A stretch of 64,000 bases of DNA from Mesorhizobium loti (GTDB lineage Bacteria; Pseudomonadota; Alphaproteobacteria; Rhizobiales; Rhizobiaceae), in NCBI RefSeq assembly GCF_001510895.1, contig NZ_LPWA01000107.1, forward strand, positions 41,927-105,926, written 5' to 3'. The notes beneath the pieces were generated by a model. The model was given only the letters and a program-made list of their open reading frames with translations. It searched no databases and was not told the origin of the DNA. The position numbers were made by a program, and so were the translations under genes. Position 1 is the stretch's first letter. Each line of letters begins with the position of its first letter. Positions 53,802 through 63,727 of the stretch are shown piece after piece.

Positions 53802-54920
53802 ATGAGCCGTGAGGACGACCTTCCCGACATCATCGATATGGTTGTGGAAATGGGGCGCACAGAAGAAGAGCCGCCCGCATCCCCCTCCTCCCCTCCCCTT
53901 CCGGCAGCGGCGAGTCTCACAGAGCGCCTGCCCGTTCATCTGGGGGACCTCGCCGGCCGCGCCCGCGACTATGTCGAGGCGGCGAGCTCGGCCAATACCC
54001 GCCGCGCCTATGCCGCCGACTGGAAGCATTTTAGTGGCTGGGCACGCCGACAGGGCCTGGAGGTCTTCCCACCTGATCCACAGGTCGTCGGTCTTTACAT
54101 TACGGCGTGCGCGTCAGGAAAGGTAACGGGGAATAAGAAGCCGAACTCCGTCTCCACGATTGAACGCCGGCTTTCCTCTCTGACCTGGAACTATGCCCAA
54201 CGCGGCCAGCCGCTGGACAGAAAAGACCGTCATATCGCCACGGTCATGGCCGGCATCCGTAACAAGCACGCCGCCCCGCCCCGGCAGAAGGAGGCTATCC
54301 TTTCCGAGGATCTGATCGCCATGCTGGAAACGCTCGATCGCGGCTCGCTTCGAGGCCTGCGCGACCGCGCCATGCTGCTCATCGGCTTTGCCAGCGGCTT
54401 GCGCCGCTCCGAGATCATCAGCCTGGATTGCGGCCGCGACCAGACCGAGGACGGCCGCGGCTGGGTCGAGTTTTTTCCCGAGAAGGGCCTGCTTGTAACG
54501 TTGCGGGGAAAGACCGGCTGGCGCGAGGTCGAAGTCGGCCTCGGCTCGTCCGATGCCACCTGCCCGGTCGTGGCGCTGGAGACCTGGCTCAAGCTCGCGC
54601 GCATCGTCCATGGCCCACTCTTCCGGCGCGTCACCGGCCAAGGCAAGGCCGTGGGCGCCGATCGCCTGAACGACCAGGAGATCGCCCGCCTGGTCAAGCG
54701 CACCGCCTTGGCCGCCGGCGTGCGCGGCGATCTGGCGGAAGGCGAACGCCGCAAACTGTTTGCCGGGCATTCACTGCGGGCCGGTCTGGCCTCCTCGGCC
54801 GAGGTGGATGAACGCTACGTACAAAAGCAGCTCGGCCATGCCTCGGCCGAAATGACCCGCAAATACCAGCGCCGCCGCGACCGTTTCCGTGTCAACCTCA
54901 CAAAAGCCTCCGGGCTTTAG
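53802..54920 (+). CDS. Tyrosine recombinase/integrase
   Basis: A 372-residue XerC-like recombinase. The N-terminal core-binding domain includes SANTRRAYAADWKHFSGWAR; catalytic residues are Arg (ASGLRRSEI), Lys (LRGKTGW), HxxR (GHSLRAG), His (LGHASAEMT) and Tyr (RKYQRRRD). All are present, so it is likely active. It may resolve plasmid multimers or move a gene block; a second recombinase of similar size is at 61331-62500. Confidence 0.92.
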   Translation: MSREDDLPDIIDMVVEMGRTEEEPPASPSSPPLPAAASLTERLPVHLGDLAGRARDYVEAASSANTRRAYAADWKHFSGWARRQGLEVFPPDPQVVGLYITACASGKVTGNKKPNSVSTIERRLSSLTWNYAQRGQPLDRKDRHIATVMAGIRNKHAAPPRQKEAILSEDLIAMLETLDRGSLRGLRDRAMLLIGFASGLRRSEIISLDCGRDQTEDGRGWVEFFPEKGLLVTLRGKTGWREVEVGLGSSDATCPVVALETWLKLARIVHGPLFRRVTGQGKAVGADRLNDQEIARLVKRTALAAGVRGDLAEGERRKLFAGHSLRAGLASSAEVDERYVQKQLGHASAEMTRKYQRRRDRFRVNLTKASGL

Positions 54921-54957
54921 GCCCCCGGAGAGACCCCTCCCCTGCCGCTGCGGCGGC

Positions 54958-55335
54958 TCACATAGTCGGCGCAATCAGTTTCAATGACGGAAAGTACGTC
55001 CGGGAGCGCCTCACATCGCGCGTCAGCAGCGGCAGCTGAGCGACAGCCGCATGCGCACCAATGAAGAAGTCAGGTAGCACACCGGTCCTCGATCCACCGG
55101 CCCTGCGATACTGTGTAAAGACCTTGCCCGCCAGAAACAGGACGGCCCGCGGCATCGCAATCATTCCGAGCCCCGCTCCGTCTCGATGCGTTCATAGCGA
55201 ACAGCAACCTTGGCATAGAAGCATCGTTGATCAGCAGGGGCCCCTCGCCGCCTCAAGCTGAGCGACCGACCATACCGCCCACTTCGGATCGTCGGTGACA
55301 AGATCGAGCAGGACGTTGGTATCGACAAGCGTCAC
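54958..55335 (-). pseudogene. vapC: VapC-like PIN toxin with several frameshifts
   Basis: Begins GTG (overlapping the vapB stop) with TLVDTNVLLDLVTDDPKWAV, the first PIN Asp. Near 55245 a lost base shifts the frame; LLINDxxFYAKVAVRYERIE is split over frames to about 55165, and the C-terminus PRAVLFLAGKVFTQYRRAGG and GVLPDFFIGAHAAV is in a third. At least three indels inactivate the toxin while the antitoxin is intact. Confidence 0.85.
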
Positions 55336-55565
55336 AATTCACCACGCGTGAGCGCCATGATCGCGTCGGTATCGAGCCCCTTGCCGGCGTGGCCACGCAA
55401 TTTGGCGAAGCGGCTGGCGGGCTGCTGATTGTCAGCGCGCGCAAGTACCACGCTGCCACCGGGGGCGCGACGGAAATCGACCTTGCTCCCAGGAACGATG
55501 CCGAGAAGGTCACGAACCGGTTTCGGGATGGTCACCTGGCCCTTGGCTGTGACGGTGGTTGTCAT
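55332..55565 (-). CDS. vapB: VapB antitoxin, AbrB/MazE-type
   Basis: A 77-residue AbrB-fold protein: MTTTVTAKGQVTIPKPVRD, LLGIVPGSKVDFR, GSVVLARAD, and a tail that would bind the toxin (DTDAIMALTRGEL). Its stop overlaps the vapC GTG by 4 bp. Upstream a ribosome-binding site AGGAGCAGAC is present. Confidence 0.9.
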   Translation of the reverse strand: MTTTVTAKGQVTIPKPVRDLLGIVPGSKVDFRRAPGGSVVLARADNQQPASRFAKLRGHAGKGLDTDAIMALTRGEL

Positions 55566-55621
55566 GTCTGCTCCTTGGTAATACCGTATTCTGCACAGGT
55601 AGCCTCTCTCGCCTCCCTTGC

Positions 55622-55966
55622 TCAGTGTGATGCTCCAGCAGGTTCTTTGGTCGTCTCCTTCTCGGACGACAGGGCTCGCAACACGGCCTCGGGCTCTTTC
55701 TCCATGATGCGAAGCAAGGTGCGCGCAGCGCCACTCGGCTGCCTTTTCCCCTGCTCCCATTTCTTGTAGTCGGATGGGCTGGTCCCCAGCACGGTTGCCA
55801 TCTCGTCCTGTGTCAGATCAAGCCTCTTGCGGATCGCTTTTACGTCCACAGGGCCAGATTCCATGCTGTGCACCTTGATGCCGGGAACGTCCTTGCCTTG
55901 CGCATGAGCCAAAGCTTCCGACATCGCCTGGATCAGATCGGCGCCGAATTTCGTCATCTCGCTCAT
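55622..55966 (-). CDS. HigA-like helix-turn-helix antitoxin
   Basis: A 114-residue XRE-type protein with IRKRLDLTQDEMATVLGTSP and YKKWEQGKRQPSGAA (HTH near residues 45-80). Its start overlaps the stop of the upstream toxin remnant (ATGA), the toxin-first order of HigBA/RelE-XRE pairs. Confidence 0.82.
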   Translation of the reverse strand: MSEMTKFGADLIQAMSEALAHAQGKDVPGIKVHSMESGPVDVKAIRKRLDLTQDEMATVLGTSPSDYKKWEQGKRQPSGAARTLLRIMEKEPEAVLRALSSEKETTKEPAGASH

Positions 55967-56230
55967 GTTCTGCTCCTGTTAGCTGCCTTGATCGCTTTTG
56001 CGAATGCAGCGGCCGCCTTGGCTTCATCGGGCTTCAGATCGACTTTTTCATTCTTTCCGTACGCCAACAGCGCGTAGATCGGCGCCTCATCGCCGTCGAT
56101 CAATTCCTTTCGCGATGACCGATTTGGATCGTCATGGCAGTGCCACCGCGAAATGACGATGCGAACTCATAGCCGCAGGTGTTCTCTCGAAGCTGCTCGA
56201 TCAGGTCGGCGGCGATACGAAAAAGCCGCC
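55963..56230 (-). pseudogene. HigB/RelE-type toxin remnant, frameshifted
   Basis: RIAADLIEQLRENTCGYEFA and FRGGTAMTIQIGHRERN in one frame, then after a shift near 56110 LIDGDEAPIYALLAYGKNEK and DLKPDEAKAAAAFAKAIKAA, the last strands and helix of this toxin family. The start is not clear. It directly precedes the HTH antitoxin. Confidence 0.6.
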
Positions 56231-56263
56231 GCCATTCGGAAGGGCGCCGGCCGTTGTCCGGTA

Positions 56264-56527
56264 TTACGCAGCGAGCGGATAGTGTTCGCCGGACCAGCCA
56301 GAAAACGCAGCGGCAAAGGCCTCCAGGTCCGGGGTCGGGATGTGATGCACAGCAGCGAACTCTAACTGCATCGCGGGGGAAACCTCACCGAGAAAGGTGC
56401 TGACATGTCCGGGGTGCTGTTTGGCCAAGTCGAGGTCCGCGAGGCAATGCGCAAGCGCCGCGTCATCCAGCTGCACACTGTAGGGCGCATTCACGGTCGT
56501 TAGGACGGATGCCAAATGCTTGCTCAT
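56264..56527 (-). CDS. Hypothetical protein
   Basis: An 87-residue frame (MSKHLASVLTTVNAPYSVQL, ...CLADLDLAKQHPGHVSTFLG) with normal codon use and a possible longer start at 56563. No family recognised. It lies upstream of the HigBA-like locus in the same direction. Confidence 0.4.
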   Translation of the reverse strand: MSKHLASVLTTVNAPYSVQLDDAALAHCLADLDLAKQHPGHVSTFLGEVSPAMQLEFAAVHHIPTPDLEAFAAAFSGWSGEHYPLAA

Positions 56528-56563
56528 AGCGACGGCAAAGTAGTCTTTTCGCTTGGACGACAC

Positions 56564-57382
56564 AAGTTTCGGCCGCCTCCCTAGAGGGACAATCGACAGG
56601 TCCCGGTTCCGGAATGAAACTGACCTGTGGTTCGCATGCGCTATTGATCTGCGAACGCGCGGGCTTTGTCACATGTGCAGTTCTCTAAGCGTCCTCGGCG
56701 GCTGGAACGCGAGCAGCGGTCGGGGCCGCGCGAAAATTGGGCCCCGCGAAAGTCGGCTCGACTTCGCGAAATTAGACGTCTTGTCTGGAGCTTCACCGCA
56801 GGGCGAGGAAACCGCTTCTTTGCCGACTAGGAGCAATCAAGCGCGTCTCAGCCCGCGGGTTGAGTCTGGGCGCATCTCAGACCTGGGACAACATTGCGAC
56901 ACATGATCGCTGTTAAACGCGCGACCCGGAAATGGCGCATCTTCGAGCGCACTTACTTAATTGAGGTCGACGTCGAACATCCTGGGTCCTTACGGGAATA
57001 CCGCTGCGGTCTCTTCAACGTTGACAATAAGCGGGATCGTCGTGAGCCTCGCTGTTCGCGAGAAGAACCGCCGCGTTGACAGAACTAGGCAGAGCCACCG
57101 AATAGGACAGCTCAGCCTGGTCAAATTGACAGCCGTGCATATAGGCAGATAATCACGTGATATCAACGACATAGTCTCTGGCATTGCCGGCCAGCGAACT
57201 GCGGCTACTCGCAGTCGGAATAGGTGAATAGCCACAGCCGCGATCTTCAGTCCGGCGAGCGGCCGGAGTCTCATTAACCTTCTGTTAACTAAAAAGTTCT
57301 TGCCGCGCTTTATCGAATCGGGCGTTAATCACACTTGACGATGCGATCGTGAGAGAAAAGCGTTATTCTGGAAACGAGCGAA
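56564..57382. promoter_or_regulatory. Upstream control region of repABC
   Basis: About 800 bp without a convincing gene. It contains GTTGACAG-like motifs at 57075-57082 and 57126-57133, a palindrome ATCACGTGAT near 57152-57161, and AT-rich sequence before repA (TTAACCTTCTGTTAACTAAA near 57274). RepA/RepB autoregulation and parS sites normally lie here. Confidence 0.5.
57125..57140. promoter_or_regulatory. parS-like site upstream of repA
   Basis: ATTGACAGCCGTGCAT shares TTGACAGCCGTGCA with the site at 58592-58607 between repA and repB. The repABC parS consensus is GTTNNCNGCNGNNAAC; this keeps the left half. Confidence 0.5.
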
Positions 57383-58587
57383 ATGAATATGATGCCCTAC
57401 CACGATGCGGAGTTCGATTTCGACGCGGAAATTCTCGAACAAGGAGAGCTGATCTCAGACAAATTGAACATGCTCCGCCTCGAGCAGTATCCGCCCAATG
57501 CTATGAAAGGGCTACGACAGTTTTCGTCGGTTGAAGTCGCCGACTTTCTCGGCGTAACACAAAATCACATTAAAAAGCTACATCTCGAGGGCAAGGGTCC
57601 AGCGCCTGATGTGTCGAGCTCGGGCCGTCGTTCTTACACTGCTCAGCAGATGTTGGAATTGCGGCGGTATCTCGACAAGCACGGGCGGTCGGACTTCAAA
57701 CGCTATGTTCCTCATCGCCGAGCTGGCGAGGATCTTCAAGTCATCTCCGTGGTGAATTTCAAAGGTGGCTCAGGCAAAACGACCACTGCCGCCCATCTGG
57801 CTCAATATCTTGCTCTTACCGGGCACCGGGTCCTCGCGATCGACCTTGACCCGCAGGCGTCTCTATCCGCTTTGCATGGCATTCAGCCTGAACTCGACAA
57901 GAACCCGTCGTTGTATGAGGCGATACGATATGATGAACACAAGAAGCCGATCAAAGAAGTGATCCGCTCTACCAATTTTCCAGGTTTGGACATCGTTCCG
58001 GCGAATCTTGAACTGCAAGAATACGAATACGAAACTCCGCTTGCCGCCTCGAATAAAAATTCGACAGAAGGCGCCTGTTCTTCACGCGCATTTCGGCCGC
58101 GCTGAAGGAGGTCGACGATCAATATGATGTGGTTGTTCTCGATTGCCCGCCTCAGCTCGGGTATCTAACTCTAACGTCGCTGACGGCTTCGACATCGGTG
58201 CTCATCACAGTGCATCCCCAAATGCTTGACGTGATGTCGATGTCCCAGTTTCTGCTGATGCTCGGTGGGATTCTGCAGTCCATCAAGGGAGCAGGGGCGG
58301 CCGTCAAGCTGAAGTGGTTTCGATATCTCGTGACCCGTTATGAACCAACCGACGGTCCGCAGGCTCAGATGATTGGCTTTCTTCAGGCCCTTTTCAACAA
58401 CCGGATGCTCAAGAACCAGATGGTGAAATCCACGGCGATATCGGACGCTGGCATCACTAAACAGACACTATACGAAGTCGAGAAGAGTCAATTCACTCGA
58501 TCAACCTATGAGCGAGCGATCGAAAGCCTGAACGCGGTCAACTCAGAGATCACCGCATTAGTTCACAAGGCTTGGGGGCGGAAATGA
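57383..58587 (+). CDS. repA: Plasmid partitioning ATPase RepA, split by one frameshift
   Basis: A ParA-type Walker ATPase of about 400 residues. N-terminal HTH (FSSVEVADFLGVTQNHIKKL), Walker A FKGGSGKTTTAAHLA, LAIDLDPQASLS, and after the shift VVVLDCPPQLGYLTL and VHPQMLDVMSMSQFLLMLGG. A single missing base near 58070 separates EYETPLAASNKNSTEG from LFFTRISAALKEVDDQYD. RepA is needed for stable inheritance, so this lesion is more likely a sequencing error than a true mutation, unless another replicon maintains the molecule. Confidence 0.93.
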
Positions 58588-58591
58588 TCGA

Positions 58592-58607
58592 GTTGACAGC
58601 CGTGCAG
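58592..58607. promoter_or_regulatory. parS-like site between repA and repB
   Basis: GTTGACAGCCGTGCAG matches most of the repABC parS consensus GTTNNCNGCNGNNAAC except the last triplet. Location between repA and repB is usual for parS or inc sites in this family. Confidence 0.55.
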
Positions 58608-58662
58608 AATGATATTTTTGAGCGCCTTTTCAAGGGGATGACGGCCGTGGTTGGGGGCTACT

Positions 58663-59655
58663 ATGGCTAGGAAAGATCTATTGGCAAGCGTAACTGCATC
58701 CCTCGCTCATGTGGCACCGAGCCATCCCGCATCGCATACGAGGTCGGAGTACGCCAAACGTGGCGCATCCCGCTCAATGATGCAATCGCTAGACGAGTTA
58801 GCTGAGAACTCGGTTCGCATGCTCGATGGCGAAACAGTGGTCGCGATCGATCCCAAGGATTTGGATGGCTCATTCGTCGCCGACCGAATTGGGGAAGATG
58901 ACCAAGAGTACCTGCAATTGAGAGAAGCCATTCGCACGTCCGGCCAGTCGACCCCGATCCTAGTAAGGCCACACCCCACTGAAGCTGGTCGCTACATGAT
59001 TGTATTCGGTCACAGGCGCGCAAAAATTGCACGCGACCTCGGTCTCAATGTCCGGGCGGTCGTGAAGCCCTTGGCCGACATCGAGCATGTCATCGCGCAA
59101 GGGCAAGAAAACACCGCTCGAGCGGATCTATCGTTTATCGAAAAATCCCTGTTCGCTCGAAAGCTTATTCAAAGCGGAATGACCAAGGAGACGGTAAAAT
59201 CCGCAATTACGGTCGACGACACACTACTCTCCCGCATGCTTTCAGTCGCCGACACGGTTCCTGAGGCGGTTTTGAATGCCGTTGGAGCTGCAAAGGGTGT
59301 GGGAAGAGATCGTTGGGAAGAGCTCAAAAAGCTAATCCAGATCCCAGCTAATTCGACCAAAGCGATCGAATACGTCACGTCGGGGTCGTTTGCAGCAGCA
59401 CCGAGCAAAGATGAGAGCTTCAACCTGCTCCTGGGACATCTGAAGTCTAACAAGAAGCCCAAGAATGCGAAAGTCGTGTCGCCAAGCAAGGAGTGGGCAC
59501 CAAGAGACAAGTCGGTCCGTGTCGTCACACGATTGAAGCCGAAAGGCTTTTCGCTCGACCTTGCCGACAGGGAAGCGAGACCATTCGGCGAATGGATCTC
59601 CAACAACCTGGACAGCCTCTACGGGGCTTACAGGAACACGAAAACAGGAGACTAA
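58663..59655 (+). CDS. repB: Plasmid partitioning protein RepB (ParB-like)
   Basis: A 330-residue centromere-binding protein: MARKDLLASVTASLA, the ParB/Srx core IRTSGQSTPILVRPHP and YMIVFGHRRAKIARDLG, then the HTH (ADLSFIEKSLFARKLIQSGM, VDDTLLSRMLSVAD). The start at 58663 gives the standard N-terminus; TTG at 58651 is possible. Second gene of the repABC operon. Confidence 0.95.
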   Translation: MARKDLLASVTASLAHVAPSHPASHTRSEYAKRGASRSMMQSLDELAENSVRMLDGETVVAIDPKDLDGSFVADRIGEDDQEYLQLREAIRTSGQSTPILVRPHPTEAGRYMIVFGHRRAKIARDLGLNVRAVVKPLADIEHVIAQGQENTARADLSFIEKSLFARKLIQSGMTKETVKSAITVDDTLLSRMLSVADTVPEAVLNAVGAAKGVGRDRWEELKKLIQIPANSTKAIEYVTSGSFAAAPSKDESFNLLLGHLKSNKKPKNAKVVSPSKEWAPRDKSVRVVTRLKPKGFSLDLADREARPFGEWISNNLDSLYGAYRNTKTGD

Positions 59656-59664
59656 AACCGCAAA

Positions 59665-59716
59665 AGAAAAAGGCCCCCGAACGTCACCGCTGCGGAAGCC
59701 CTTCTCAGATCTAGAC
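59665..59716 (-). ncRNA. Counter-transcribed RNA (incA) controlling repC
   Basis: In the repB-repC gap the minus strand has -35 TTGACA (59746-59751), a 17-bp spacer and -10 GATTCT (59723-59728). It also has a GC-rich hairpin (GGCTTCCG ... CGGGGGCC) followed by TTTTTCTTTT at 59660-59672, a rho-independent terminator. repABC plasmids encode a ~50-nt antisense RNA here that blocks repC expression. Confidence 0.8.
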
Positions 59717-59810
59717 AATCAGAGAATCACATTTCCGCGAATCGCTGTCAAGAGTCTCGGCGTCGTTTTTGGCGAGCAGGTTTCTTTTGCCTCATAGAAG
59801 GTGAAGGAAC

Positions 59811-61016
59811 ATGGAGAGGGAAATTGCAACGACTCCCTTCGGGAGCCGGTCGATGTCGCTTGCCTTGGTGGCTGCGCAGCGTGAGGCCAGGGATATCCCG
59901 GAGGGCAAAGCGGTCGACAAATGGCAGGTCTACCGCGATCTCTGCGAAGGGAAATCGGTGATCGCCATCGGCGATCGCGCGCTAGCTGTGCTTGCTGGCC
60001 TGCTGTCTTTCTATCCCGACGATGAGCTGTCGGAAGACAACGGCCTGATCGTTTTTCCGTCGAACAGGCAATTGTCGCTGCGTTCGCATGGCATGGCTGA
60101 CTCGACGCTGCGCCGGAACCTGGCGGCGCTACTCGAATGCGGCATTATCCTTCGCAGGGACAGCCCCAACGGCAAGCGATATGCCCGCAAGGGAAGGGGA
60201 GGGGAGCTAGAGGATGCCTACGGCTTCTCGCTGGCGCCACTGCTGGTTCGTGCGGAGGAGTTCCGTGCGGCGGCCGAGCGCGTGCGAGCGGACAGCCGTG
60301 CGCTGAGACTGACGCGTGAGCGCATTACGCTGCAGCGTCGCGATATAGGCAAGCTGATAGATGCGGCGCTCGAGGAGGGTGCGGCTGGGGCTTGGGAGAG
60401 CCTTTGGAAGCGTTTCAGGACCATCGTGGACCAGCTTCCACGCAAGGCAAGCATCTGCGAGCTCGAGCCGTTCGCCGCGGCGCTCGATGCTATCCGTGAC
60501 GAAGTCGACAGCGCATTGAATTCCTTCATTAATGTCGAAAATCAAAGCGCCAATGAGTCTCACAGTGAGCGGCAGCAATCTGATTCAAACCCCGAATCTA
60601 TTTTTGAATTTGAACCCGCTTTCGAGAAAGCCAGGGCGGCCGTGGAGCCAGAACAGCGACGGGATGGGCAGCCAAAAACGTATCCGCTCGGACTTGTGCT
60701 GAAAGCCTGCCCCGACATTGCCGACTACGCCGTTGACGGAATTCACAGTTGGCGCGACCTGATGGTGACGGCCGCGCAGGTGAGGGGCTATCTGGGGGTC
60801 TCTCCGTCGGCTTACGAGGATGCCTGCCATGTCATGGGTCAGGAAACCGCGCCGATCGTTGTTGCCTGCATCCTGCAGCGCGCCCAGCACATCAATTCGG
60901 CTGGCGGTTACCTCAGAGCCCTGACCGAAAAGGCGAGGGCAGGGGAGTTTTCCGTCGGGCCCATGCTCATGGCGGCGTTTAAGGCCAACGGCACGGCAGC
61001 GAGGATGACAGGGTGA
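59811..61016 (+). CDS. repC: Replication initiator RepC
   Basis: A 401-residue initiator: FGSRSMSLALVAAQREARD, DRALAVLAGLLSFYPDDEL, SNRQLSLRSHGMADSTLRRN (winged helix) and the C-terminal PLGLVLKACPDIADYAVDGI, with SAGGYLRALTEKARAGEFSV. All usual blocks are present and in frame. It binds the origin within its own gene. Start has GAAGGTGAAGG upstream. Confidence 0.96.
   Translation: MEREIATTPFGSRSMSLALVAAQREARDIPEGKAVDKWQVYRDLCEGKSVIAIGDRALAVLAGLLSFYPDDELSEDNGLIVFPSNRQLSLRSHGMADSTLRRNLAALLECGIILRRDSPNGKRYARKGRGGELEDAYGFSLAPLLVRAEEFRAAAERVRADSRALRLTRERITLQRRDIGKLIDAALEEGAAGAWESLWKRFRTIVDQLPRKASICELEPFAAALDAIRDEVDSALNSFINVENQSANESHSERQQSDSNPESIFEFEPAFEKARAAVEPEQRRDGQPKTYPLGLVLKACPDIADYAVDGIHSWRDLMVTAAQVRGYLGVSPSAYEDACHVMGQETAPIVVACILQRAQHINSAGGYLRALTEKARAGEFSVGPMLMAAFKANGTAARMTG
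60535..60625. other. Probable oriV within repC
   Basis: An AT-rich stretch in otherwise GC-rich repC (AATCTATTTTTGAATTTGAA region near 60594-60614). In repABC plasmids the origin lies in such an AT-rich segment in the middle of repC. Confidence 0.5.
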
Positions 61017-61330
61017 GCGCGGGGTTGGGCTCAATCGCGTTAGTTGAGCGCGGTCATCCGCGGTTTGATTTCCTGCGGGCCAGTCGTTTTGGAGCTATCG
61101 CGCAGTTCGTGCTGGCGGCCGACCGGTGATAGGTGCTCTGAGATCGAATTTGATCCGCCTGACTGTCCGGACACGCCGCGCTCAGTCTTTACGACAGTAA
61201 GGGCGGGGAGGAGATCGTTGTACCGGTCGATCCGGGCGGAACGGGATGTTGGGGGCATTTCGTTGCCACCGACACGTCATCAAGTGATGTCTGTCGACCC
61301 GCCGTGCGGCAAGTCGCCCTCACGGCGGGT
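61017..61330. other. Gap between repC and the second recombinase
   Basis: About 310 bp without a recognisable gene; both flanking genes end here (convergent), and short open frames show no motif. Confidence 0.45.
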
Positions 61331-62500
61331 CTATATGATCAACCGCGCCGCCCGTCCGACCGCCCGCTCGGCATCATTGTAATAATCAGATGCCTGTTGC
61401 ACCGAGCGGTGCTGAGACTGCTGCATGGCTTCAGGCAGAGGAATGCCGCGCCGGGCGGTCTCGGTCAGATAGCCTGAGCGCAGGCCGTGGGCGGAGAAGG
61501 CTTGCGGGTCGAGGCCGGCCTCAGCAATGCGCCGCTTCAGGATCAAGTTGACCGCCTGCGGCGTCAGGGCGCGTGTTTCCAGGTTGCCCCAGCGGTCGAT
61601 ACCCCGAAAAATACCACCTTGGCTGATTCCGGCGCGCTCGAGCCAGTCCTTCAACACCAGCACGGGACGGCCGACCAGCAACACGAAAGCGTCGCTGTCG
61701 GCTTGTGTCGTCTTGGTCCGGCCGAGCCGGATCGACAAGCACGGCAGTTTCTCGCCGTCGGGATTATTGGGATCGGCCGGGACGGGATCCTCCTCGACCA
61801 GCTGTTCGACACGCAGAGCAGAAATTTCGCTGCGACGCCGGCCGCCGGAGGCGAAGGCGGTGAGCAAAAGAGCGCGATCCCTGACGTCGACGAGACGGTC
61901 GCCAGCGCAGGCCTTGAGCAGCATGGTCAAGATGTCGGCGGTCACGGCTTTCTTGCTCTTGCGGCCGCGCGGCCGGGCGCTGGCGCGCACGGCGAGCTTA
62001 ATGGCGCTTTGGAGCCCCGGCGCGTTGAATCCTCCTCTGAGCCCCCGCCATTTCGTCAGCGTCGACCAGCTGGAGAGCCGCCGACGCACGGTCGCGGGCG
62101 CATGCGGACCGTTGCTGCGCAGTAGGCCTTGCTCCGTTAGGACACCTGCCACGTCTTGCGGCATGCCGTGCGCCAGATCGGTTTCGCGTCTGGCCGGGTC
62201 CCACAGGTGATGCGCGACGAACTTGATCAGCAGCGCCTCCGGCGCCGGCCATGGCAGAGGCTGTCCGGTCGCGGCAAGAGACCACGCCTCGAGATAGCCG
62301 AGGTCTGACGCGAGCGCCCGGAGCGAATTCTCGCCGATGCCTTCCTTTGCCAGGTGGCGCAACGTTTCGACATCGTTGTCGGTGAGAAACTCCGCCAAAA
62401 ACTCACGGCGATCGAAAGGCAGCACCGAATCCAGCGCGTCGAGCGCCTCGGCGCGGCGAAGTTTCAGATCATCGGCTGGCTTTGGCAGGCGAACATCCAT
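61331..62500 (-). CDS. Tyrosine recombinase/integrase
   Basis: A 389-residue site-specific recombinase. Catalytic residues: Arg (FASGGRRRSEISAL), Lys (LGRTKTTQ), HxxR (AHGLRSGYL), His (QSQHRSVQQ) and Tyr (ASDYYND). N-terminal core-binding helices (LASDLGYLEAWSLAATGQPL). Different from the recombinase at 53.8 kb in sequence but of similar size; both are typical of rhizobial plasmid backbones. Confidence 0.92.
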   Translation of the reverse strand: MDVRLPKPADDLKLRRAEALDALDSVLPFDRREFLAEFLTDNDVETLRHLAKEGIGENSLRALASDLGYLEAWSLAATGQPLPWPAPEALLIKFVAHHLWDPARRETDLAHGMPQDVAGVLTEQGLLRSNGPHAPATVRRRLSSWSTLTKWRGLRGGFNAPGLQSAIKLAVRASARPRGRKSKKAVTADILTMLLKACAGDRLVDVRDRALLLTAFASGGRRRSEISALRVEQLVEEDPVPADPNNPDGEKLPCLSIRLGRTKTTQADSDAFVLLVGRPVLVLKDWLERAGISQGGIFRGIDRWGNLETRALTPQAVNLILKRRIAEAGLDPQAFSAHGLRSGYLTETARRGIPLPEAMQQSQHRSVQQASDYYNDAERAVGRAARLII

Positions 62501-62509
62501 GGTGACAGC

Positions 62510-63606
62510 TCAGAACAGATACGGTTTCTCGTCCCAGGCGAGCAGCACGGCTGCGTCCTGATCGGGCAATCGCACGCGGCTCGCGCGCAAACCCTCGGCG
62601 ATAGCGTGGCCGACGTCGGGATCCACCCAATGACCGTGGGTCATCAGGAAAAACCAGGCGAACGGAAGGCCGACCTCGCGGTCGACTGCTTCGATCCGCT
62701 CCATCAGCCGATGCACCGAGACGCCGTCGTTGGCCAGCAGCCGCTCGGCCGGATTTGTGAACGGCCGCGGAATGAAGCCGATCTCACGCCGGCCGCGCTC
62801 CTCGAGGTCGTGAATGTCGAAGGCCCAATGGGCAAAAATGCGGTCGGCGGCGGCGTCGACCGCTCCCAGTCGGCAAAGAAGCGGTTCTCGCGCGGCACGA
62901 AATCGAACCAGCCGGGATTGGCATCGAGAAAGGCGATGTCGCGCGTGCCCACAGGCCCGACCTCATGAATGGCGCGGTTCTCGAGCTCGGTCCGGCGCGC
63001 CGCCCGCTGTTCGCGCTCGATGCGGGCCCGGCGCCCCAAGAAACTCTTCATGTGAACGATGCCACCACCCGGACGGCCGCGCAGTCGGTAGACGGGTCCG
63101 GCAAGCACGGGCGCGTCGGTGACCTGCTCGCGCGGCACCCAGGACGGATCAAACAGATCGTCAGCGCTGTAAGGGCGGTAATCGGGATCGACGACCGGCC
63201 CGGCCAAAAATTCGATGTCGCGGCCGAGAGAGAGCTGGACGAAGTCGGCGACGCCGCGGCCGGTGGGCGCGAAGGAAAAGACACTGGTGCCGCGCCATTC
63301 GGCGAATCTGTGTCCGTCCGATCGGTGCCGGTTCCAGAAGGCGGTGAGGTCGCCGTCGAGTTCTGCCAGCTGGCGCTCGACCCAAGCGCGATGGTCACCT
63401 AGGCGTGCGCCGTCCGGGGACAAAACGGTGCGGGCGTCGCCGCGCCAATAGAAGTCGTCGACGCCGGCGATGGTGAACGAAAAGCCCGGGAATGCGGCCG
63501 ACAGGGCAGGGGCCAGGTCCGCGTCGGCCGACGCCGGATCGAGGGTCTTGAGCACGGCTTCGACCGAAGCGCCGTCGGGCAGGCGGACGGGTTCTTGTTC
63601 GGTCAT
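62510..63606 (-). CDS. Conserved plasmid protein of unknown function, frameshifted
   Basis: About 365 residues over two frames. From 63606: MTEQEPVRLPDGASVEAVL, FTIAGVDDFYWRGDARTVL, FAPTGRGVADFVQLSLGRD and RFFADWERS; near 62855 an indel shifts to DRIFAHWAFDIHDLEERGRR and IPRPFTNPAERLLANDGVS, ending DAAVLLAWDEKPYLF at 62510. No function recognised. It precedes the recombinase gene in the same direction by 9 bp, so the two may be co-transcribed. Confidence 0.65.
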
Positions 63607-63727
63607 ACCGGGCGCCCTCTCATTCGGCCGGGAAAAACGACTTTGCCTTCATCCGTAGGCTCGTCGCACGGCACCGGCGGCCATCTCGGGGGACGAAAAT
63701 GACCGATTTGCGTGGCAAGATCAATCG

